The translations under genes and the position numbers were made by a program. From Astropecten irregularis (lineage: Eukaryota; Echinodermata; Asteroidea; Paxillosida; Astropectinidae), in assembly GCA_963971285.1 (NCBI GenBank), contig OZ020253.1:3844001-3908000 (forward strand): a stretch of 64,000 bases of DNA. The letters run 5' to 3'. The stretch's first letter is position 1. Each line of letters begins with the position of its first letter. The notes below the pieces were generated by a model. It did not search any database, was not told the DNA's origin, and saw nothing but the letters and a program-made list of their open reading frames with translations. Positions 56,031 to 64,000 of this stretch are shown here, piece by piece.

Positions 56031-56289
56031 TTTTTCTTCTTCTTCTTCTTCTTCTTGTCGTTTGAGTTACCATAGACTTTTTGTCGGCGTCACTTTGGTC
56101 TCTTTAAAACTTCCGATTTTTACCAAACTTGGTCAGAAGGAAGTCCCTATAGGGTAGTTGTTTGCCGAAACTTTTCGTGATTGTGACGTCATCAGGTGTC
56201 ACGTGACAAGCAATTTGAATTTAAAAATCAAAATCTTTAAAAATCAACAAAAAATCAACGGTTTGAGATATTAAGTTGATTCTTTCACC

Positions 56290-57180
56290 AAAAGTAATTG
56301 TTAGGCAAGGTCTTCCTTTGTGACACATTACCTGACCTATGTGACCTCTACTTCCGGTCAAATAGGAAGTAGCTCCTCATTTAAAAGTGGTAAGAGCTAT
56401 GATCATGATTCTTTCACCAATAGACTATGTTAGGCAAGGTCTTTCAATTGTGACACATTGCTTGACCTCTGTGACCTCTACTTCCGGTCAAACCGGAAGT
56501 AGCTCCTCATTTAAAAGTGGTAAGAGCTATGATCATGATTATTTCACCAATAGACAATGTTAGGCAAGGTCTTTCAATTGTGACACATTGCTTGACCTCT
56601 GTGACCTCTACTTCCGGTCAAACAGGAAGTAGCTTCTCATTTAAAAGTGGTAAGAGCTCCCCTCATGATTCTTTCACCAATAGACAATGTTAGGCAAGGT
56701 CTTTCATTTGTGTTACATTGCTTGACCTCTGTGACCTCTACTTCCGGTCAAACCGGAAGTAGCTCCTCATTTAAATGTTGCAAGAGCTATGAGTATGATT
56801 CTTTCACCATTTTAGACAATTAGGCTAGGTCTCTCATTTGTGACACATTGCTTGACCTCTGTGACCTCTACTTCCGGTCAAACAGGAAGTAGCTTCTCAT
56901 TTAAAAGTGGTAAGAGCTCCCCTCATGATTCTTTCACCAATAGACAATGTTAGGCAAGGTCTTTCATTTGTGTTACATTGCTTGACCTCTGTGACCTCTA
57001 CTTCCGGTCAAACCGGAAGTAGCTCCTCATTTAAATGTTGCAAGAGCTATGAGTATGATTCTTTCACCATTTTAGACAATTAGGCTAGGTCTCTCATTTG
57101 TGACACATTGCTTGACCTCTGTGACCTCTACTTCCGGTCAAACAGGAAGCATCTTCTGATTTAAAAGTGGTATTAAAGAG
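56290..57180. repeat. ~130-bp satellite array, seven copies
   Basis: Unit: TTCTTTCACCAATAGACAAT, GTTAGGCAAGGTCTTTC, TTGACCTCTGTGACCTCTAC, TTCCGGTCAAACAGGAAGTA, TCATTTAAAAGTGGTAAGAG. 56650-56905 and 56910-57165 are a near-identical two-unit block. Confidence 0.9.
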
Positions 57181-57654
57181 CTATGATCATGATTCTTTCG
57201 CCAAAAGTCAATGTAAGGCAAGGTCTTTCTTTGTGACACAAATATGACCAATTCATGTGAGTTTATGATTAAAGGTGCACACTTCAAAGGTATAAAACAT
57301 GAGATCTTAATCAACTGTCTTTGTGTGTATAAGGTTATGACAATTTTTTCAATAAAAGCGGAAGCGGAAAAGCCATGTGTTCTGTTTTCAACAGACACAA
57401 TCTCTAGTTTTTTTCTTCTTCTTCTCCTCAATTTGTATTGACTTTGTACACGAATTTTGTCTGCGGCACTTCAGTCATTTTTTAATAGCCGATTTTAACC
57501 AAAGTTGGTTTGAAGGAAGTCCATGTAGGGAAGTTGTCTCCCGAAACTTTTCGTCGTCATGACGTCATCAGGTGTCATGTGACAAGCAATTCAAATTTGA
57601 AAATCAAAATCTTTAAAAATCAACAAAAAATCAACGGTTTGAGATATTAAGTTG

Positions 57655-58200
57655 ATTCTTTCACCAAAAGTGATTGTTAGGCAGGGTCTTTCTTTGTGAC
57701 ACATTGCTTGACCTCTGTGACCTCTACTTCCGGTCAAACAGGAAGTAGCTCCTCATTTAAAAGTGGTAAGAGCTAGGATCATGATTCTTTCACCAAAAGT
57801 GAATGTTAGGCAAGGTCTTTCATTGTGTCACATTACTTGACCTCTGTGACCTCTACTTCCGGTCAAACAGGAAGTAGCTCCTCATTTAAAAGTGGTAAGA
57901 GTTATGATCATGATTCTTTCACCAATAGACAATGTTAGGCAAGGTCTTTCATTTGTGACACATTGCTTGACCTCTGTGACCTCTACTTCCGGTCAAACTG
58001 GAAGTAGCTCCTCATTTAAAAGTGGTAAGAGCTATGATCATGATTCTTTCACCAATAGACAATGTAAGGCAAGGTCTTTCATTGTGACACAATGTTTGAC
58101 CTCTGTGACCTCTACTTCCGGTCAAACAGGAAGTAGCTCCTAATTTAAAAGTGGTGAGAGCTATAATCATGATTCTTTTGTCAAAAGTCGATGTTTGGCA
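57655..58200. repeat. ~130-bp satellite array, four copies
   Basis: Same unit as 56290-57180, with TTCCGGTCAAAC centres near 57728, 57857, 57987 and 58117. Confidence 0.9.
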
Positions 58201-58639
58201 AGGTCTTTCTTTGTGACAAAAATATGACCAATTCACGTGAGTTTATGATTAAAGGTGCACACTTCAAATGTATAAAACATATGATCATAATCAACTGTCT
58301 TTGTGTGTAAAAGGTTATGACAATTTTCTCAATAAAAACGGAAACGGAAAAGCCTTGTGTTCTGTTTTCAACAGACACAATCTCTAGTTTCTTTTTGGCT
58401 TTTCCGTGTTCAACGGAAAAGGTATTGTTTTTGTTCTGATTTTTTTTTTTCTTCTTCCTTCTTCTTCTTCTTCTTCTTCTTCTTCTTGTCGTTGGAAATC
58501 CTATAGACAAAGCACATGTGCATTCTCGGTGCCACTTTTGCCACTTTTAAACTGCCGATTTTAATCAAACTTGGTCAAAACAAAGTCCCCACAGCGTAGT
58601 TGGTTGCCGAAACTTTTCGTCATCATGACGTCATCAGGT

Positions 58640-59120
58640 GTCACGTGACAGTGTCTTAAAGGGGCAAACTTCAGACATCAATTATGAACGAACCCTAGGT
58701 CTGATTGAGTTGAAACTTGGTATGTATCTAAGTCGGGAAGTGTTATATCGAAAAATTGCAATGACGTCATCATGACGTCATTCCCTGATTTTTTATGATT
58801 TATTGAAATTTTGGGTCATTAAAGTTCTTTTAACGATATCTAGTAAACGAAACAAGATATCTTTGAATTTCTTTTTGATAATTCTTCAGCATACACCATA
58901 GATGAACACTGCATAGACAAAAATTCAATGACGTCATCATGACGTCATAAAAAATGCGATTTTTATAACACATAGTAGGACCGGCCGATGGCCTTGAAAA
59001 TTGGTACATTGGTGAATTGGAGGTTCGGAATTGTAATTATGAAGTTACGTCAAGACAGCGTCATTTTTGTATTTTTTATGATTTTTTAAATATTTTTCAC
59101 GCTATAGCCCATTGACTTGT
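58640..59120. repeat. Spacer of module 3 with paired TGACGTCA palindromes
   Basis: AATGACGTCATCATGACGTC occurs twice (about 58760 and 58929), each a pair of CRE-like palindromes. Also TTGAAACTTGGTATGTATCT. This segment is absent from the other modules. Confidence 0.7.
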
Positions 59121-59129
59121 ACAGGGCAA

Positions 59130-59475
59130 ACAGGAAGTAGCCCCTCATTTAAAAGTGGTAAGAGCTAGGATCATGATTCTTTCACCAAATATCAATGTTA
59201 GGCAAGGTATTTCTTTGTGACACATTGCTTGACCTCTGTGTCCTCTACTTCCGGTCAAACAGGAAGTAGCTCCTCATTTAAAAGTAGTTACAGCTATGAT
59301 CATGATTATTTCACCAAAAGTGAATGTAAGGCAATTTCCTTCATTTGTGTCACATCGCTTGACCTCTGTGACCTCTACTTCCGGTCAAACAGGAAGTAGC
59401 TCCTCATTTAAAAGTTGTATGAGCTAGGATCATGATTCTTTCAGCAAAAGTAAATGTTAGGCAAGGTCTTTCCCT
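59130..59475. repeat. ~130-bp satellite array, two full copies and one partial
   Basis: Centres near 59249 and 59379, with a partial unit at 59130. Confidence 0.85.
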
Positions 59476-59889
59476 GTGATACAAACATGACCAAGTCAAG
59501 TGACTTCAGATTTAAGTTGCACTCTTAAAAAGTATAAAGCTTAATATCTTAATCAAATGTTTTGTGTGTATAATGTTTTGAGAATTTTTTAATATCATAA
59601 AAAGGAAAAGCCATGTGTTCTGTTTTTAACAGACACAATATCTAGTTTCTTCTTCTTCTTCTTCTTCTCCTCAATTTGTATTGACTTTGTACACAAATTT
59701 TGTCTGCGGCACTTTGGTCATTTTTTAGCAGCCGATTTTAACCAAACTTGGTTTGAAGGAAGTCCATATAGGGTAGTTGTTTCCCGAAACTTTTCGTCAT
59801 CATGACGTCATCAGGTGTCACGTGACAAGCGTTTTGAATTTAATAATCAAAATATTCAAAAATCAACAAAAAATCAACCGAATGAGATA

Positions 59890-60965
59890 TGAATTTGATT
59901 CTTTCACCAAAAGTGATTGTTAGGCAGGGTCTTTCTTTGTGACTCATTGCTTGACCTCTGTGACCTCTACTTCCGGTCAAACAGGAAGTTGCTCCTCATT
60001 TAAAAGTGGTAAGAGTTATGATCATGATTCTTTCACCAATAGACAATGTTAGGCAAGGTCTTTCATTTGTGACACATTGCTTGACCTCTGTGACCTCTAC
60101 TTCCGGTCAAACCGGAAGTAGCTCCTCATTTAAAAGTGGTAAGAGCTATGATCATGATTCTTTCACCAAAAGTGAATGTTAGGCAAGGTCTTTCATTGTG
60201 ACACATTACTTGACCTCTGTGACCTCTACTTCCGGTCAAACAGGAAGTAGCTCCTCATTTAAAAGTGGTAAGAGTTATGATCATGATTCTTTCACCAATA
60301 GACAATGTTAGGCAAGGTCTTTCATTTGTGACACATTGCTTGACCTCTGTTACCTCTACTTCCGGTCAAACCGGAAGTAGCTCCTCATTTAAAAGTGGTA
60401 AGAGCTATGATCATGATTCTTTCACCAATAGACAATGTTAGGCAAGGTCTTTCATTTGTGACACATTGCTTGACCTCTGTGACCTCTACTTCCGGTCAAA
60501 CAGGAAGTAGCTCCTCATTTAAAAGTGGTAAGAGCTAGGATCATGATTCTTTCACCAAAAGTGAATGTTGGGCAAGGTCTTTCTTTGTGATACATTGGTT
60601 GACCCCTGTGACCTCTACTTCCGGTCAAACAGGAAGTAGATCCTAATTTAAAAGTGGTAAGAGCTTTGATCATGATTCTTTCACCAAAGGTCAATGTTAG
60701 GCAAGGTCTTTCATTTGTGTCACATTGCTAGACCTCTGTGACCTCTACTTCCGGTCAAACAGGAAGTAGCTCCTCATTTAAAAGTTGTAAGAGCTAGGAT
60801 CATGATTCTTTCACAAAAAGTGAATGTTAGCTATAAGGCCTTTCTTTGTGATACATTGGTTGACCAATGTGACCTCTACTTCCGGTCAAACCTGAAGTAG
60901 CTCCTCATTTTAAAGTGGTAAGAGCTATGATCATGATTCTTTCACCAAAAGTTAATATTTGGCAA
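59890..60965. repeat. ~130-bp satellite array, eight copies
   Basis: Centres near 59970, 60101, 60230, 60360, 60490, 60619, 60750 and 60881, a steady 129-131-bp register. Confidence 0.9.
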
Positions 60966-61229
60966 GGTCTTTCTTTTTGACACAAACATGACCAAGTATA
61001 TTTAAAGTACGCTTAATATCTTAATCAAATGTCTTTGTGTGTAAAAGGTTTTGACAATTTATTTGAATATCATAAAACGGAAAAGCCTTGTGTTCTGTTT
61101 TCAAGAGACACAATCTCTAGTTTTTACTCAAGTTGTTGCACTGAGTATTCTTGCTTTTATACTAAAGTGAACTTTTGATCAAATACCAGATTCAATTTAA
61201 GGAAAATTTATTTTAAAAAATTGTGATGT

Positions 61230-61527
61230 TTAAAGGGTCAGTACAGGATTGGTAACATTTCCCCAAACAGAAATGTCCACAGATTTTTGTATAACTTTCA
61301 GGGTACTATGAAGATGGTGCTGGTAGAAACATACCGTGAATATATTTCCGCCTGAAATGGTGTCTTTATCCAGAAATTAGTCACACAAAGAACAAAAACA
61401 GTTTTGATCTAAGGGTAAGATCAAAACCATTCTTTATGTTTGTCAAGAAAAATGTAATTGGTTTTTCGCTATTTTCTTGTATGAGTGCTGTTCAGAGACC
61501 TTTACCAATCATGTATTATACCTTTAA
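61230..61527. mobile_element. Family C MITE
   Basis: TTTAAAGGGTCAGTACAGGA to GTATTATACCTTTAA. 61528-61967 after it shows AT-rich sequence only. Confidence 0.7.
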
Positions 61528-61971
61528 GGGGAAGGGACGCCCTAAATTGTGTCATGGTTGTTACTGGTTAATAGTAAACAAAGAAACGTAAAACATTGTT
61601 TACTTATTTGTTTACTTATTGTAAACAAGGAGTTATTCTGCATCTCGTAAGGTACTAGCCGAGTAAAACATAATAAAGAAAATTACTTTATGTTGCTAAA
61701 ACAATGGCCCCAGATTCCCATTAAGCCTCTCAAATCGGCGCTATAAAGTCTATCGATAAGCAGCTTCAGAAATGTAGATTAATTAAAAAAATTATGAAAT
61801 TTTTGTTATAAATGGAGAAGTTAATGTTTGGATTGAGCAATAATAAAGACAAAGAATATTCAAATTGTGTCACGTGTCAATTGTATTATGTCATGTGTCA
61901 CTTGCGCGAATGGACAATGGGATATTGACAGCGACACGCCGCACCAGTTCTGTGGGGGACATCAGGCGCGG

Positions 61972-63287
61972 ATCCAGGATTTTTTAAGACGGGGGGCACA
62001 CTCAAAGTGAAACTTCTGAATGTCAATTTTTCCTTTACGTCCATGGTACATGGACGAAGATCCAATGTAGGCCTATACATACATGAATTGTCACAAAATT
62101 GCATTGGTATCCTATCAGTGGAGGTTTGACGATTATATCCTTTGAAGCATTAATAACTGTAATGGCATAATATTTATTATGCGTGTCATACTGGGGAGCA
62201 GTGGCGTACGCAGGATTTTTCGAAGGGGTATTTAAAAAAAACCTTGCGAAGCCACGGCGTGGGGTTCGGGGCCCGCTTAAGGGCCCCGATTGTTTTTTGG
62301 ATATTTGATGTTCTCTGATGAATTCTAGAGTATTTCCGGGCCCTTTTTGATAGATTTTTGCAATGGAAATAGGATGGAATTTTTTCATTTCATTTTTAAT
62401 TTAGGATTTCAGAGACAAAGGATTTTTATATTTTGGGATGGCAAATTTGTTTTCATACACTTTTTAGTTTGACGAAGGATCAAAAGGAAATAATCATTCA
62501 GCCATAAAATTTCTTTGAAAAATATTGAGAAATATGAAATATATTATTAAGCCATGAGATGCACCGGTTTTGAAAAACACGGCCAATTATTTTGTTCCAG
62601 TTAATATCTGGCGGCCGCTACAAAAAACATTCACACCCCAGGAAAAGAAATGTTTTTACGCAACCGCGAAACTTTATAATATTCACACCCGATGTCAAAT
62701 AAATATATTCACCTGGCACTAATGGGCTTCCGTACAAAGCTGTGTAGTCGATATTCAGTTGAAAATGTTTCATTTCTAATAATTCAAATAAATTGCTTTT
62801 CAATAAACATGGAATTTCCACGAAAATCTAAATGAAATCCAGACAGAACTAAGTCTCGGACTTCCTTTCAAAAGTAAGAACAGTGTCCATTTATTTAGTG
62901 GAGTAGCGTTACCATGGACTAGACTCGGAAGGAAAATACAAGTAATGTTGGGATCACTGCTTATAAAGTGCTCGACAAGATTAGGAGGATCGGACTGTGC
63001 CGCCCATCCGTACCGTACTCTGCTTCGTGGCCACGTCTGTGTACAGTGAAAAGGAGTTTTTGTTACCGTGCGCACTGGCAAAAAGGCGAGCCGAGACATT
63101 TGCCTGTTGTCAGTTTTTCTTTGTGTGGCTGACAGAATGAACTGAAGAATGATGATTTTCTGCTCCTTCTCCCTTCTTTCTCCTTTTTTTTTTATTTCGT
63201 CAAATTTTACCAGGGGCACAATTTTTTTCCCTCGTCAAATTGACCGGGGGGCACGTGCCCCCGCGGCCCACCCCTGGATCCGCGCGT
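61972..63287. mobile_element. ~1.3-kb transposon-like element with GCGCGGATCCAGG ends
   Basis: Left CAGGCGCGGATCCAGG, right CCTGGATCCGCGCG; both followed by G-rich GGGGGGCAC sequence. GGACAT stands on both outer sides, a possible 6-bp target duplication. Internal start CAGTGGCGTACGCAGG at about 62200 looks like another element end, and GGGGCCCGCTTAAGGGCCCC near 62268 recalls the 46315-47761 element. Confidence 0.65.
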
Positions 63288-64000
63288 GGACATGACACTT
63301 TATAACACCGTCATTATTGTCAATGAACAAAATAATTTAGCAGATTTTAACTTGAAATTATTTCGAAATACTGTTTATACTTTAAGTAAGCGGGGCAAAC
63401 AGAATACAAATTTTACTAATATGTTTCATATTCACGCACCCTAGATCTTTCAAAAGACAAAATTTAACCACAGTTTTTTTTTTCGGTTTTATGGTCACAT
63501 TGAGACCATGCAGTAATTGTACACCACGGGACTATTTATTCAGCGGACACAAGTTGTCAGCACATCGGATATGCACACTGCATGCAGTTATGGGAGAAAA
63601 TGGCGCCTTCCACAAATAACTGATATCACATGGCGATTTCCTCTCGTTGTAAAAGGTAAAGTGTTTTCGTCTTCGTTGTTCTTTGTTACGTTTGTTATAT
63701 TTGAGCTGTACTAGCTTGTGTACAGTTGAAGGTCCTAAAATGGGGGTATTTTCAGACTTCGAAAGTCGAAACTACGAAAGAATTGTTTCGGCATTATTTT
63801 TTTGTACACAAGTCACAACTCGCAGTCACAATTTACAATTCAGTTGCACAAGTCATGTCAAGTGCGGACAATTTGACAAGCCAATATGCCTACGTTTTAG
63901 GGGGGGGGGAGGGATGTTGTTACTGTTACTTATGTTAGGCCTAAGCCTAGCGCCTATGTCATGTGTAAAATATTTGTGGCATTAGTGTAGTTTACGCCAC
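63288..64000 (+). other. Right end of window: possible promoter of a gene beyond the edge
   Basis: AT-rich to 63500. At 63597 AAAATGGCGCCTT resembles a YY1 site, and a donor-like AAAAGGTAAAG follows at about 63653. The ATG there opens only eight codons. A G run is at 63900. No coding exon is recognised. Confidence 0.25.

Larger units (their letters stand above)
55878..61124. mobile_element. Composite tandem-repeat element, four modules
   Basis: Modules are about 55878-57411, 57412-58389, 58390-59648 and 59649-61124. Each has a CTT/CTTC microsatellite, a conserved leader (GCCGATTTTAACCAAACTTG, GACGTCATCAGGTGTCA), two to eight copies of a ~130-bp unit, a trailer (GTCTTTGTGTGTAAAAGG) and the end CAACAGACACAATCTCTAG. 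Modules 1 and 3 begin with hairpins CTTTTCCGTGTTCAACGGAA AAG. No protein frame was found. The layout recalls Helentron-associated non-autonomous elements, but I cannot prove that. Confidence 0.7.

Noticed and set aside
56290-60965. CRISPR-like array because of regular short palindromic repeats
   Set aside because: Units are ~130 bp and similar over their whole length, without unique spacers; the genome is eukaryotic.

Overview
The window is repeat-dense animal DNA with long introns, all GT-AG where I could read them. It carries two conserved metazoan genes and one lectin gene. No tandem operon-like genes, rRNA genes or CRISPR arrays are present. The mix of an importin-13 gene, a Mediator MED26 gene, a secreted C-type lectin, several tRNA-headed SINE families and dozens of foldback elements suggests a marine invertebrate, perhaps an ambulacrarian such as an echinoderm or hemichordate. 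The clade is an inference: no marker in the window fixes it.

Left third (1-21709, minus strand): an IPO13 (importin-13) gene. I rebuilt 19 coding exons by hand, from the start codon at 21609 down to 757. They give 700 residues in one continuous frame through every splice junction. The last roughly quarter of the protein lies beyond position 1. Its introns hold most of the repeats on this side: a 21-bp minisatellite (intron 14), a 90-bp higher-order array (intron 12), a second complex minisatellite (intron 3), a 51-bp CCAAT-bearing minisatellite, SINEs and foldback elements.

Middle (21710-37900): mostly mobile and foldback DNA with a minisatellite at 25.3-26.0 kb. There is one intronless gene on the minus strand (32824-33531) for a secreted C-type lectin-like protein, with a TATA box about 30 bp before a good initiator.

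Right part (37930-50093, plus strand): MED26, a Mediator subunit, with three coding exons (38195-38257, 46148-46222, 48594-50093) giving 545 residues. Intron 1 is about 7.9 kb and intron 2 about 2.4 kb. Intron 2 contains a 1.45-kb DNA transposon that split an older foldback element and left a visible 6-bp target duplication.

Right end (50094-64000): no convincing coding gene. It holds palindromic MITEs, the decayed 3-prime end of a LINE, tRNA-like modules in alternating orientation, and a 5.2-kb composite element (55.9-61.1 kb) with 21 copies of a ~130-bp unit and terminal hairpins. A further 1.3-kb transposon-like element lies at 61.97-63.29 kb.

The genes are housekeeping genes (nuclear transport, transcription) plus one secreted lectin; nothing indicates that they act together. 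The most unusual content is structural: kilobase arrays lying almost directly against 5-prime splice sites, a high density of long inverted repeats, and datable nested insertions.
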